Counted from the stretch's first letter, positions 25,166 to 34,358 are shown. The stretch: 64,000 nt of DNA from Firmicutes bacterium AM41-11 (GCA_003480165.1 QUIQ01000002.1:1-64000); one strand, 5' to 3'. Made by a program: numbers and translations. Notes: generated by a model from the letters alone, not told the origin.

Positions 25166-25942
25166 ATGCAAAAATATGTCGAAATACAGCGAGATGGATT
25201 AACCTTGCGAGGGATGTTGCATGTTCCAGAAGATCGTGAAAAACCAGTTCCTATGGTCATCATTCTTCATGGCTTTTGTGATGATCGCAATGAGATCAAT
25301 TTCGTGCATAATGAACTTTCCCAACGCTTATGTAAGGAAGGCATTGCCAGTGTTCGTTTTGATATGAATGGTAGTGGAGAGAGCGATGGAAAGTTTGAAG
25401 ATATGACCATTTCCAGTGAAATTGCAGATGCCAAAGCGATGTTAGAGTATGTACGATCGCTTGACTTTGTGGATAAACAGAAGATTGCCTTACATGGATG
25501 CAGCTTAGGTGGCTGTGTAGCTTCGATGGTAGCTGGACAATGTAAGGATCAGATTCAGGCCTTATCGATGTGGTGCCCAGCACCAGATCTAGTATATAAC
25601 TTACAAGACCATTTAACTTTGTGTGGCCAAGATGTTTCCAACATCGAAAAAGATGGTTGTGCAGATGTGGAAGGATTGAAGTTGAGTTTGAAGTTTTATC
25701 AAGATGCGTGTACCTTGGATCCTTTCAAGGAAGCCGCAAAGTTTGATAAAAAGGTCTTAGCGATTCATGGAGACCAAGATATTACGGCTTCTTGTACTTG
25801 TAGTTATAAATATAAGGAGATTTTTAAAGAACGGGCTCAATGTATTATTGTCAAAGGGGCTGAGCATCGTTTTAAATCCTTTGATTATCGAAAAGCGCGC
25901 ATGGATGGTGCCGTTAACTTTTTGAAAGAGGAATTATTGTAG
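25166..25942 (+). CDS. Alpha/beta hydrolase (serine esterase)
   Basis: 258 residues from ATG 25166 behind GGAGGAG. It has the alpha/beta-hydrolase order: oxyanion HGFCDD, DMNGSGES, nucleophile elbow GCSLGG (Ser), acid in HGDQD, and His in AEHRF. It resembles acyl esterases of the feruloyl or peptidase-S9-like class. No signal peptide, so cytoplasmic. It is followed 11 bp later by an NhaC antiporter, so they are probably co-transcribed. Substrate unknown. Confidence 0.85.
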   Translation: MQKYVEIQRDGLTLRGMLHVPEDREKPVPMVIILHGFCDDRNEINFVHNELSQRLCKEGIASVRFDMNGSGESDGKFEDMTISSEIADAKAMLEYVRSLDFVDKQKIALHGCSLGGCVASMVAGQCKDQIQALSMWCPAPDLVYNLQDHLTLCGQDVSNIEKDGCADVEGLKLSLKFYQDACTLDPFKEAAKFDKKVLAIHGDQDITASCTCSYKYKEIFKERAQCIIVKGAEHRFKSFDYRKARMDGAVNFLKEELL

Positions 25943-25953
25943 GAGATGAGATT

Positions 25954-27351
25954 ATGAATAAAGAGAGAAAACAGCCTTCCACAGCCTTTGCGGTTGTGAC
26001 ATTTTTAGCCATTATTCTTGTATTGATCGTTATGATCAATATGGGCGTAAATACTACCTTATCCGTATTTGCGGGTGTTATTGTAGCGGTTATCGCAACG
26101 AAGTTATTGAATATTCCATGGCAAGAAGTGGAACAGAATATTATTAAAACAGCAGCGGATTGTATGCCAACTTTCTTGATCGTTATTATGGTTGGTATGT
26201 TAGTAGGTATCTGGATGGCAGGTGGAACCGTTCCATCTTTGATGTATTATGGAATGCGTGTCATTTCACCAAAGATCTTAGTACCTTTAGCTTTTGTTCT
26301 TTGTGGTTTGACTTCGGAATTTACCGGAACTTCTTTTGGTTCTATTGCGACTATGGGTCTAGCTATGGTAGGAATTGCGTCTACGACTAGTATTCCTGTA
26401 CCACTCGTTGTCGGTGCCGTTGTATCTGGTGCTTGGTTAGGGGATAAGATGTCACCTTTATCGGATACGACTAACTTAGCTAGTGGCGTTTCAAAAGTTC
26501 CTTTATATGACCATATTCACTCTATGCAGTTTACAACGATTCCAGCTGGGGTTGTGGCTTTGATTCTATTTACAATTGCTGGTTTACATTATAGTGGTGG
26601 TTCGATGGATCTTGCCCAACAAAAGTTGATTATGGATACTTTAAGTCATCATTTTAATATCAATATCTTATTGATTTTACCAGCTATCTTGGTTGTCTTG
26701 ATTTCGGTATTCAAGATTCCTTCTTTATTAGGTATGGGATTAGCGGTCGTAATTTCCGCTGTCTTTGCGATGGTTTTCCAAGGTGTAAACTTTGTAGATT
26801 TGATGAACTATGCCTTCAATGGTTTCAGCATTAAAACTGGGGTCGCAATTGTTGATCCAATGTTGAACCGTGGTGGGGTTCTATCGATGTCTGAATTACT
26901 TGTAACCTTTATGGTTGCCAGTGTTATGGGTGCCGTTATTACTTCTACGGGAATTCTTGATGTCTTGGCAAAGAATGTTTTGTTGAAGTTTATCAAGAAC
27001 CGTACGATCTTGATTATCGTTACGTTGATTTACTGTTATATTGTCAACTTCTTAACAGCTGGTGGACAAACGGTTTCCATTATTGTTACTGAACAAACTT
27101 TTGAATCAACCTTTGAGGATATGAATATTAACCGAAAAGTCTTGTCTCGAACCTTGGAAGATTCAGGTACTTTATCAGCACCAATTGTTCCATGGGGAGT
27201 TGCTACGATTTATGTTATGGGTGTATTAGGTTGTTCGACGGCTTATATTCCTTATGCATGGTTTATCTTTATTGTTCCTATTTTCTCTATTATCTGTGCC
27301 ATCACAGGCTTTGGAATTTGGGATAAAGAAGGAAATCCAGTCCGTAAGTAA
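25954..27351 (+). CDS. NhaC-family Na+/H+ antiporter
   Basis: 465 residues with about twelve membrane helices. The family block GAWLGDKMSPLSDTTNLA is clear, as is the duplicate half with PIVPWG. NhaC-family proteins exchange Na+ for H+ or organic acids (for example malate/lactate in MleN). AGGAGATGAG precedes the ATG and the hydrolase gene stops 11 bp upstream. Confidence 0.9.
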   Translation: MNKERKQPSTAFAVVTFLAIILVLIVMINMGVNTTLSVFAGVIVAVIATKLLNIPWQEVEQNIIKTAADCMPTFLIVIMVGMLVGIWMAGGTVPSLMYYGMRVISPKILVPLAFVLCGLTSEFTGTSFGSIATMGLAMVGIASTTSIPVPLVVGAVVSGAWLGDKMSPLSDTTNLASGVSKVPLYDHIHSMQFTTIPAGVVALILFTIAGLHYSGGSMDLAQQKLIMDTLSHHFNINILLILPAILVVLISVFKIPSLLGMGLAVVISAVFAMVFQGVNFVDLMNYAFNGFSIKTGVAIVDPMLNRGGVLSMSELLVTFMVASVMGAVITSTGILDVLAKNVLLKFIKNRTILIIVTLIYCYIVNFLTAGGQTVSIIVTEQTFESTFEDMNINRKVLSRTLEDSGTLSAPIVPWGVATIYVMGVLGCSTAYIPYAWFIFIVPIFSIICAITGFGIWDKEGNPVRK

Positions 27352-27388
27352 TACATATCATTCAATCATCTTAAGCCAAACTTTCTGA

Positions 27389-27646
27389 TTATTCAGAGAT
27401 TTTGAGGTGGATCTACTGGCAATCGATCGTAGTGGAAGAAAAGCTATTTTTGTCGAGTGTAAGTTTACCAGTCATCCAATGCCTTATGATGAATACGAAG
27501 ATTTAATGACCGCTACAAAAGTTTTTCCAAATATGGAAGAAAAACATTTATGGTTTTTTAGTAAATCAGGGTATACAAGATCCGTTATTGAACAAGCTAG
27601 AAAAGATCATGCAACGCTATTAACAATCGATGATTTATTCGATTAA
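27389..27646 (+). pseudogene. C-terminal remnant of a DUF234 ATPase
   Basis: The open frame from 27389 encodes LFRDFEVDLLAID...AIFVECKFTSHPMPYDEYEDL..., the final nuclease-like segment (E-V-D...E-C-K) of AAA ATPases with DUF234. No start codon, ATPase domain or winged helix remains. The first possible initiator is GTG 27407. It lies between nhaC and a terminator, so it is probably a fossil. Confidence 0.6.
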
Positions 27647-27669
27647 AATGCCTGTAAATCTTTCCCATT

Positions 27670-27711
27670 AAAAACCAAGAAAGGCCTATATAGGCTCTTC
27701 TTGGTTTTTTT
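27670..27711. terminator. Bidirectional terminator
   Basis: AACCAAGAA/TTCTTGGTT with an inner AGCCTATATAGGC-like helix and Ts on both strands. It separates the DUF234 remnant from the convergent S66 gene. Confidence 0.85.
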
Positions 27712-27715
27712 GATC

Positions 27716-28690
27716 TTACTTTAGAATGTATTGTATATTTCCTTTTCCTTGTTTCACATCAATTTGAGCCAGAGCTCCATTAATGACATAGAAATGTGGG
27801 TAAGTATGTCCAATGTCTGTTTCAAAGATTAGTGAAATATTTGGACAAGCTCTTTGAAAAGCTTCTTGGTAGTTAATCAGTTCGGATACATTTTCAAAAA
27901 GAACGCGACCCACTAAGATGGCTTTGGTGGTTTGAAAGTAGCCTAAGACTTTCATCTTTAATAAAGCTCGATAGACATCACAAGAATTCATGGAGAAGAT
28001 GTCAAAGAACCAAACGATGCCATCGTTTTTATAACGTTGGATAAATTCTTGCGTAAAGTCAAATGGAGTTCCGGCTAAGTCATTAATGCTTTCTAAACAA
28101 CCACCTAATAGTCTTGCCTTTACAGAAACTTCGCCTTGGTAGTAAGTGGGCGTATTTAAAATCGGTGCTCCTTCGTTATAGAAGTCTACGTGTTGGTGTT
28201 TGGTGGAGGAAACAAGCGGTTGATTGTTTCCTTTCAAAAAATTAAAACAGCTTTGACTATAGGCATTGATGCCATAGGCATCAAAGGATCCGGCATTAAA
28301 GCCATAAATTGTAGCTATGTCACAATGACAAGTAACTGGGAATAATAAATTGGTGGGATCGCTGGCTCCCAGGAACCATTTAGGATGAGCTTTGATGGAA
28401 TCAAAGTCAATATAAGGCATCGTTTCTACTTGAAAGTCTCCACCCGCAGCACACCAGATTGCAGAAATAGAAGTATCTTCTAATAATGTGTTGAATTCCT
28501 TTACCCGAATCTTTGCGTCTGCGCTTGGTTCCGTATTGGAACGAACATCAGATGTTTCTTTCGTTTGAAAGCCTTGAGTATGGATATACTGGATGGATTC
28601 ATTAAAAGAATCTAATTTATGACCGACACCACTAGATAAAGCGGTTATACCTATGGTGTCTTTGTTTTTCAAAAAAGTGGGATAATACAT
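27716..28690 (-). CDS. S66-family peptidase (LD-carboxypeptidase/MccF-like)
   Basis: 324 residues from ATG at 28690, behind GGAGGTTG (a TTG six bases earlier is less likely). S66 enzymes use a Ser-His-Glu triad to remove D-amino acids from peptidoglycan peptides, or confer immunity to microcin C-like compounds. The Ser elbow is in LGASDPTNLL and the His in ETDIGHTYPHF; a Glu in LLGGCLESI fits the third residue. No signal peptide, so it is cytoplasmic and more MccF-like. It is divergent from the phosphatase gene. Confidence 0.85.
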   Translation of the reverse strand: MYYPTFLKNKDTIGITALSSGVGHKLDSFNESIQYIHTQGFQTKETSDVRSNTEPSADAKIRVKEFNTLLEDTSISAIWCAAGGDFQVETMPYIDFDSIKAHPKWFLGASDPTNLLFPVTCHCDIATIYGFNAGSFDAYGINAYSQSCFNFLKGNNQPLVSSTKHQHVDFYNEGAPILNTPTYYQGEVSVKARLLGGCLESINDLAGTPFDFTQEFIQRYKNDGIVWFFDIFSMNSCDVYRALLKMKVLGYFQTTKAILVGRVLFENVSELINYQEAFQRACPNISLIFETDIGHTYPHFYVINGALAQIDVKQGKGNIQYILK

Positions 28691-28730
28691 AAACAACCTC
28701 CTGCCTCTAGTATATTACAAACTTTTGTTC

Positions 28731-28736
28731 TATACT
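28731..28736 (+). promoter_or_regulatory. -10 box of the phosphatase gene, leaderless start
   Basis: TATACT six bases before ATG 28743; only pyrimidines lie between them, so there is no ribosome site. -35 not evident. Confidence 0.4.
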
Positions 28737-28742
28737 TCTTCC

Positions 28743-29495
28743 ATGAGTGAAATTCAATTGATTGGAACCAGTAATTGTCGGGATTTTTCTGGCATCGTTA
28801 ACCGAAAAGGACAGAAGATCACATCCCATGCCTATATTCGTTGTGATGCCCTGCATCATTTAACTTTCTTAGATCAAAAAGCCTTAAAGGAACAATGGCA
28901 TCTAAAGACCGTCATTGACTTACGTACCCATGCCGAAATACTAAAAAGTCCCGATCGCATGATTCCTCATGTCCACTATGAACATATTTCCATTATGGAA
29001 AAAAGTACCTTAGGGATTTCCCATGAGAAATCTTTTCTTTCTTTACTAGAGAACATTCCCAATATGTGTGACATGTATAAGCGTATGGTAACCGAACCTT
29101 ATTCGCTCCAGCAATTCCAGAAAGTTTTTTCTATCATTTGCCAACAGGAAGGGACAATTCTCTGGCATTGTACGGAGGGAAAGGATCGTTGTGGTTTGGT
29201 TTCGGCTTTCTTTCTAGCACTCTTAGATGTGGACAAAGAAGAAATCATGAAAGATTACTTATTAACCAACCAACATACCAGCCGCAATGAATTAAAGCTA
29301 TTAGCCCCTTTAAAACTGGTAGAGCCAGAAAAAAGAGAAGAGATCTTATCTTTATTTCAAGCTAAACCCGAATACTTAGAAGCCGCTTGGACTGCGATTG
29401 AGGAAAACTTTGGCAGTATGGATGCCTTTTTAGAAACACAATTAGGGATTACCCCAGAAATAAAAACAGAACTTCAAGCCAAAGTTTTCGCATAA
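28743..29495 (+). CDS. Tyrosine phosphatase of the IphP/Y_phosphatase3 family
   Basis: 250 residues from ATG 28743. The N-terminal LIGTSNCRDFSGI, the RCDALHHL step, TVIDLRTHAE and the active-site loop HCTEGKDRCGL (HC-x5-R) are all as in bacterial dual-specificity or lipid/tyrosine phosphatases. No signal peptide. It is monocistronic and ends at a terminator shared with the convergent dehydrogenase. Substrate unknown. Confidence 0.88.
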   Translation: MSEIQLIGTSNCRDFSGIVNRKGQKITSHAYIRCDALHHLTFLDQKALKEQWHLKTVIDLRTHAEILKSPDRMIPHVHYEHISIMEKSTLGISHEKSFLSLLENIPNMCDMYKRMVTEPYSLQQFQKVFSIICQQEGTILWHCTEGKDRCGLVSAFFLALLDVDKEEIMKDYLLTNQHTSRNELKLLAPLKLVEPEKREEILSLFQAKPEYLEAAWTAIEENFGSMDAFLETQLGITPEIKTELQAKVFA

Positions 29496-29496
29496 A

Positions 29497-29520
29497 AACT
29501 ACCAGCCGAAGCTGGTAGTT
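29497..29520. terminator. Bidirectional terminator with UUCG loop on the reverse strand
   Basis: AACTACCAGC/GCTGGTAGTT, tetraloop CGAA forward and TTCG reverse, with a T run on the reverse strand. It closes the Fe-ADH gene and the phosphatase gene. Confidence 0.85.
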
Positions 29521-29521
29521 A

Positions 29522-30670
29522 TTAGATAAGACTTCTAAACAAGGCTTCAATTTCTTCTACAGTAACAGGTTTTGGATTACCTGGCGTACAAGCATCTTTA
29601 ATGGCATCGCGAGCAAGACTTGGAATGTCTTCTGGCTTAACGATGTCTTTTAAGTTATCTGGAATACCGACATCTTTACCTAATTGAGCGACCGCATCAA
29701 TCGCAGCTTGGCGGTATTCTTTCGGACTCATAGAATCTACATCTTTTACGCCTAATACACGGGCAATTTCACGGTATTTTTCGCCACTGGCATCGGCATT
29801 AAAGGCCATAACTGGTGGTAATAGAATGGCACAGGCTTTACCATGTGGGGTATTGTAGTAAGCGGAAAGCGTATGGGCCATGGAATGGTCAATACCTAAG
29901 CCTACATTGGAGAATCCCATACCCGCAATGTATTGGCCTAGAGCCATACCTTCTCTACCTTCTTTTTCATTTTTTACGGCTCCTCTTAAAGAGCGTCCAA
30001 TCACTTCAATGGCTTTTAAATGGAACATGTCAGAAAGTTCCCAAGCACCAGCCGTAATATAGCCTTCAATCGCATGCGTTAAGGCATCCATTCCGGTAGC
30101 TGCGGTTAAGCCAGCTGGCATCGAAGCCATCATATCTGGATCCACAAAGGCAATGATCGGAATATCATGGGGATCCACACAAACGAATTTACGTTTCTTT
30201 TCCGGATCGGTAATAACGTAGTTGATCGTTACTTCCGCAGCTGTACCAGCTGTAGTAGGAATGGCTAAGATTGGTACACAGCCATTTGGCGAAACAATGG
30301 CACCTTCTAGAGAACGAATATCTGAGAATTCCGGATTCTTTGCGACAATCCCAATGGCTTTAGCGGTATCCATACTGGATCCACCACCAATGGCTACAAT
30401 ACAGTCTGCTCCACTGTTTTTAAAAGCTTCTAGACCTTTCTTTACATTATCAATGGTTGGATTTGGTTGGATTTTGCTAAAGACTTCATACGCAATCTTG
30501 GCTTCATCCAAAAGATCTGTTACTTTCTTTGTGACCCCAAATTTAATTAAATCTGGATCACTTGTCACCAAAGCTTTTTGAAAATGATGATCTTTGATTT
30601 CTTCACTTACAGCCTGGATAGCTCCATAGCCATGGTAGGAAACACCATTCAATACAAAACGATTTGCCAT
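29522..30670 (-). CDS. Iron-containing alcohol dehydrogenase
   Basis: 382 residues, the family's normal length. NAD site GGGSSMDTAKAIG; metal ligands in DALTHAIEGYI and GIDHSMAHTLSAYYNTPHGKAC (Asp/His positions). The enzyme reduces an aldehyde to an alcohol in fermentation; members include 1,3-propanediol, lactaldehyde and butanol dehydrogenases, and the exact substrate cannot be told. AAGGAGGAAATTC precedes the ATG. Monocistronic. Confidence 0.9.
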   Translation of the reverse strand: MANRFVLNGVSYHGYGAIQAVSEEIKDHHFQKALVTSDPDLIKFGVTKKVTDLLDEAKIAYEVFSKIQPNPTIDNVKKGLEAFKNSGADCIVAIGGGSSMDTAKAIGIVAKNPEFSDIRSLEGAIVSPNGCVPILAIPTTAGTAAEVTINYVITDPEKKRKFVCVDPHDIPIIAFVDPDMMASMPAGLTAATGMDALTHAIEGYITAGAWELSDMFHLKAIEVIGRSLRGAVKNEKEGREGMALGQYIAGMGFSNVGLGIDHSMAHTLSAYYNTPHGKACAILLPPVMAFNADASGEKYREIARVLGVKDVDSMSPKEYRQAAIDAVAQLGKDVGIPDNLKDIVKPEDIPSLARDAIKDACTPGNPKPVTVEEIEALFRSLI

Positions 30671-30760
30671 ACGAATTTCCTCCTTGTATGTTTCTTTCTT
30701 CTATTATCGCTTAATCCTAAGTATTTAAACAAGCAGAAAATGTATGCGATTACAATAAAA

Positions 30761-30789
30761 TAAAAAAGGTTATCTCTATAGACAACCTT
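30761..30789 (-). terminator. Terminator of the 20-codon sORF transcript
   Basis: The reverse strand reads AAGGTTGTCT, loop ATAG, AGATAACCTT and then TTTT. The sORF stop lies inside it. Confidence 0.8.
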
Positions 30790-30838
30790 GGCGGTAGTTG
30801 CGGATAAGAAAAGTCCGTATCATTATGCGAGGAGTCAT
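30776..30838 (-). CDS. 20-codon ORF with a sequestered ribosome site
   Basis: It encodes MTPRIMIRTF-LIRNYRQGCL, basic and partly hydrophobic. The site AAAAGG before the ATG lies in a stem ATAAGAAAAG/CTTTTCTTAT, and the ATG itself in an inner stem ATTATG/CATAAT (region 30799-30856). A terminator follows at once. A short basic peptide under a closed ribosome site recalls type I toxins or leader peptides, but the peptide is not a clear membrane helix. Confidence 0.35.
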   Translation of the reverse strand: MTPRIMIRTFLIRNYRQGCL

Positions 30839-30856
30839 AATCCTTTTCTTATTTGC

Positions 30857-31158
30857 ACTCTTATTATCTATAGATTTAGATAAATGAAAATAAAGAATGA
30901 ATCATTTCTTTTAAACAAAAGCCAAAGTTTATTAAATAAAAGAGAAACCCTGCTTAATTTCTTTTGAAGAAAAGAAAAACAAAAAAAGAAGGATAGATTT
31001 TTATATAAATTTCTGTAAATCTTTGATATAAAAATAAATTTAAAGGTATTTTCTTTTAAAACCAATTTTTTCTTTTTTACTTCCTAGAATATACAAAGAA
31101 TCACTGTCTTTTTGTACGCTTATTATCCATAATAAAAGTACAAAAAGGAGGGAGCAAG
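30857..31158. other. AT-rich intergenic stretch
   Basis: About 300 bp very rich in A and T, with runs of purines and no credible ORF. Near its end, CATAATAAAAGTACAAAAAGGA (shown in two parts: CATAATAAAAG, TACAAAAAGGA) resembles the -10 and start region of element B (TATAATGAAAG, TACAAAAAGGA). It probably includes the promoter of the 31159 gene. Confidence 0.4.
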
Positions 31159-31428
31159 ATGATCGTTTATCATTTAGATTCCAGTGAATGGGTAAGTAAA
31201 CTTATGGAAGACCATGCATTGGTACAAAGTCGTACCTTAGTTTTGAATCAAGGAATTGCCGGTATAGTATATTGCTTCCTTGATGGCAAAAAGAATATTT
31301 GTTACATGGATGAATTTTTTACCAGTACCTATAAAGAAAAGGAAGTCAATCAAATCTCAAAAGAAGAAATCCATGCCCAAATCTACTACAAGATGCAATT
31401 AGAACAAGTGCAGAGGAATAGAGCATAA
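31159..31428 (+). CDS. Small conserved-looking protein, unknown
   Basis: 89 residues behind AAAGGAGGG. Mixed alpha/beta pattern, no membrane segment, charged C-terminal helix (KEEIHAQIYYKMQLEQVQRN). It has its own terminator, so it is likely a real single gene. I recognise no family. Confidence 0.6.
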   Translation: MIVYHLDSSEWVSKLMEDHALVQSRTLVLNQGIAGIVYCFLDGKKNICYMDEFFTSTYKEKEVNQISKEEIHAQIYYKMQLEQVQRNRA

Positions 31429-31439
31429 ACCAGGAATAA

Positions 31440-31478
31440 GAAACATTGATGGGAATCATGAATGTTTCCTTTTTTTTA
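31440..31478 (+). terminator. Terminator of the 31159 gene
   Basis: GAAACAT/ATGTTTC stem with a T-rich tail of eight or more. Confidence 0.8.
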
Positions 31479-31583
31479 GGTTTTTTGTAAAGGAAACTTG
31501 TGTACTTTGTAAAAATGTAAACTAATATGGCTAATGTTATAGCTTTGTGATATAGTAGATAAGCATAATTATGTCTTGAAGAA

Positions 31584-31652
31584 CTATAGCTGGTCTTCCG
31601 CATAGTGTGTTAATACTGTTTATCCTTTATAATATGTATAGTTTAGCTATAG
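31584..31652 (+). promoter_or_regulatory. Likely promoter and inverted repeat ahead of the capsule locus
   Basis: CTATAGCT (31584-31591) and AGCTATAG (31645-31652) form an inverted repeat around TATAAT at 31628-31633. The next 70 bp include GGAGAAAG and AAAGGGAAAGGG before the first capsule gene. No clear -35 is seen. The repeat might be a regulator site or fold into leader RNA. The remaining part of 31480-31725 holds no gene. Confidence 0.4.
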
Positions 31653-31725
31653 ATATGAGTAAGGAGAAAGTACATTAAATGGGTTAATTAAGTAAATAAT
31701 TGTATATTAAAGGGAAAGGGATACT

Positions 31726-33603
31726 ATGCAGTTAAATAAAAGCGAATTAGGGAAGGATTCTTCCTATCGTAAGCGGTTGTTGCTGATTGTTTTGGCAGAC
31801 ATAGTCTGTATTGCGTTTTCATATCTTTTTGCACTATGGGTGCGGTTTGACTTCGTTCTTTCAAATATTGAAGCCAAATATCTTATTAACTTAACTTGGT
31901 TTATTCCGGTTATTGTTCTTATTTCAATATTTGTGTATTACTTCATGCGCTTGTACCATAGTATATGGATTTTTGCGAGTGTGAATGAATTAATATCTAT
32001 TATTGAAGCTTATCTTATCTTACTTGTTGCTGTGGTTTTATGTTCTTTTATTCCCCGGTTTAATTTACCGCGAAGTGTCTTTTTAATGGGGTATTTCTTT
32101 AGCGGTGTTTCTTGTGTAGCGATTCGTTTTATGTATCGTTTCTTACGGTATATTAATTTGGATAACTCGAAAGAAACATGTGGAGAAAGAGTTCTTTTAG
32201 TTGGAGCTGGTTCTTCGGCTAGAGAGGTCATTAAAGCAAGTCGTAGTAATCCAAATCATGATTTCGAGGTTGAAGCCTTAGTGGATGACAATCCAGATAA
32301 ATACAAACGGTATTTGGAGGGTATTCAAATTGAAGGAAATAGTCATACTATTCCTGAATTAGTTAAAAAACATCATATTAATAAAATTATATTAGCCATG
32401 CCTGGTGCAAGTGCACAGGATAAAAAGGCTATCATTAATATTTGTAAAGAAACCAATTGTAAGGTACAAACGGTACCGAGCATGGCACAGATTGTCAATG
32501 AAGATGTCAAGGTTTCTAAGATTCGTGATGTTGAAATTGAAGAGCTTTTAGGGCGTGAAGTAACGCATATTAATCTAGAAGAAATTTATAAATCATTAGA
32601 GAATCGTGTTGTTATGGTTACTGGTGGGGGAGGTTCCATTGGTAGTGAGCTTTGTCGTCAGATTGCCAGAGCTAAACCAAAACAATTAATTATCTTTGAT
32701 ATTTATGAAAATAATGCGTATTCGATCCAACAAGAATTAAAACGTAAAGTTCCAGATTTAAATCTAGTTACTTTAATTGGTTCAGTACGAAATACTAAAC
32801 GTGTAGATTCTGTATTAGACAAATATCGTCCAGAGATTATTTTCCATGCGGCTGCGCATAAACATGTGCCATTAATGGAAGACAGTCCAAATGAATCGAT
32901 TAAGAATAATGTGATGGGAACCTATAAAGTTGCACAAGCTGCAGCAAGATATGGTGTCAAACGTTTCTTGTTGATTTCTACGGACAAAGCTGTAAATCCA
33001 ACAAATATTATGGGCGCCAGCAAGCGTTTGTGTGAAATGGTTATTCAAATGATGTCTCGGAAACATCCGGAAACGATTTATATGGCGGTTCGTTTTGGAA
33101 ATGTATTAGGTTCAAATGGTTCTGTGATTCCTTTGTTTAAAAAACAAATTGCCGAAGGTGGACCTGTTACAGTAACTGATCCAAACATCATTCGTTATTT
33201 TATGACCATACCAGAAGCCGTATCCCTTGTTCTAGAAGCAAGCCTTTATGCCAAAGGTGGCGAAATCTTTGTCTTAGACATGGGAGAACCTGTAAAAATT
33301 GATGATATGGCAAGAAACTTAATCAAATTATCTGGTTTAACCCCAGATGTAGACATTAAGGTAGAATATACTGGACTAAGACCAGGAGAAAAGCTCTATG
33401 AAGAATTATTAATGGATGAAGAAGGAATGACAAAAACCGAAAACAAGCTAATCTTTATTGGCCATCCAATTAAAATGGATGATCAACAATTTGAAAAAGA
33501 TCTAGCTTACATTGATGAAGCAAGTTATCAAGAAGTCAATGACATAAAAGAAATCGTACAAAAAATTGTACCAACGTATCATCCAGACTTAGAAACAAAG
33601 TAG
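31726..33603 (+). CDS. Membrane-bound nucleotide-sugar 4,6-dehydratase (PglF/CapD-like)
   Basis: 625 residues. Four N-terminal membrane helices (about 15-135), a CoA-binding-like Rossmann region (VLLVGAGSSAREVI), then an extended SDR domain with TGGGGSIGSELCRQI and the catalytic STDKAVNPTNIMGASK, where D and K replace the Tyr of classic SDRs as in 4,6-dehydratases. It converts UDP-GlcNAc to the 4-keto-6-deoxy sugar, the first step to bacillosamine-like sugars. No 4-aminotransferase gene is seen in this window. First gene of the capsule locus; a terminator follows. Confidence 0.9.
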   Translation: MQLNKSELGKDSSYRKRLLLIVLADIVCIAFSYLFALWVRFDFVLSNIEAKYLINLTWFIPVIVLISIFVYYFMRLYHSIWIFASVNELISIIEAYLILLVAVVLCSFIPRFNLPRSVFLMGYFFSGVSCVAIRFMYRFLRYINLDNSKETCGERVLLVGAGSSAREVIKASRSNPNHDFEVEALVDDNPDKYKRYLEGIQIEGNSHTIPELVKKHHINKIILAMPGASAQDKKAIINICKETNCKVQTVPSMAQIVNEDVKVSKIRDVEIEELLGREVTHINLEEIYKSLENRVVMVTGGGGSIGSELCRQIARAKPKQLIIFDIYENNAYSIQQELKRKVPDLNLVTLIGSVRNTKRVDSVLDKYRPEIIFHAAAHKHVPLMEDSPNESIKNNVMGTYKVAQAAARYGVKRFLLISTDKAVNPTNIMGASKRLCEMVIQMMSRKHPETIYMAVRFGNVLGSNGSVIPLFKKQIAEGGPVTVTDPNIIRYFMTIPEAVSLVLEASLYAKGGEIFVLDMGEPVKIDDMARNLIKLSGLTPDVDIKVEYTGLRPGEKLYEELLMDEEGMTKTENKLIFIGHPIKMDDQQFEKDLAYIDEASYQEVNDIKEIVQKIVPTYHPDLETK

Positions 33604-33622
33604 TATTTATAGAGAACACACA

Positions 33623-33659
33623 GACCAGTATATAGATTCTTTCTTACTGGTCGTTTTTT
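33623..33659 (+). terminator. Terminator after the capsule dehydratase gene
   Basis: GACCAGTA/TACTGGTC stem, 14-base loop, then G and six Ts. It separates the dehydratase from the next operon. Confidence 0.8.
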
Positions 33660-33680
33660 ATGAGATAAAGGAGAGATAAA

Positions 33681-34352
33681 ATGAATTATTTAGTTGTCGT
33701 AGCTCATCCGGATGATGAGGTATTAGGAGCAGGTGCAACAATTCATAAGTTAATTAAAGAAGGTCACAATGTAGCAGTAGCGATTATGGTGTCGCAGGCT
33801 GCAGCTAGAAAGGATTTATCTTCTACATTAACTTCTGATGAAGAAGAGGCATTGAACTTATTAGGGGTTAATAAAGTTTACCATGCAAATTTTCCAAATA
33901 TTAAGATGAACACAGTTGCACATTTGGATTTAGTGCAATTTGTCGAAAAGTGTATTGAAGATTTTGAAGCTGATGCGATTATTACACATCATCCATCTGA
34001 TACAAACAACGATCATGTTCAAACATCGTATGCTGTTCAAGCTGCAAGTCGTTTGTTTCAACGAAGAGAAAACATAGCTCCATTAAAACAATTACTATAT
34101 ATGGAAGTGCCATCCAGTACAGAATGGGCTTTGGATAGCTCATCGAAACGTTTTATACCAAATTACTTTGTCGAAATTGGCAAAGAAGGTGTTGACCGTA
34201 AAATAAAAGCATTATCTGCATACAAAGGCGTCATGAGACCATATCCTCACCCACGTAGTAATGAAGCATTAGAAGGCCTTGCAGCCTATCGAGGATCGCA
34301 AGCTGGATGTAATTATGCAGAAGCTTTTGAATGCGTCTTTATGAGAGGTTAG
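33681..34352 (+). CDS. PIG-L (LmbE-like) de-N-acetylase
   Basis: 223 residues. The zinc motif AHPDDE is at residues 8-13, and ITHHPSDTNNDH gives the third ligand region. PIG-L enzymes remove acetyl from GlcNAc-type sugars. In this operon a free amino group would be a natural acceptor for the ATP-grasp ligase encoded downstream. AAAGGAGAGAT precedes the ATG; the next gene starts 6 bp later. Confidence 0.9.
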   Translation: MNYLVVVAHPDDEVLGAGATIHKLIKEGHNVAVAIMVSQAAARKDLSSTLTSDEEEALNLLGVNKVYHANFPNIKMNTVAHLDLVQFVEKCIEDFEADAIITHHPSDTNNDHVQTSYAVQAASRLFQRRENIAPLKQLLYMEVPSSTEWALDSSSKRFIPNYFVEIGKEGVDRKIKALSAYKGVMRPYPHPRSNEALEGLAAYRGSQAGCNYAEAFECVFMRG

Positions 34353-34358
34353 GAAGAT

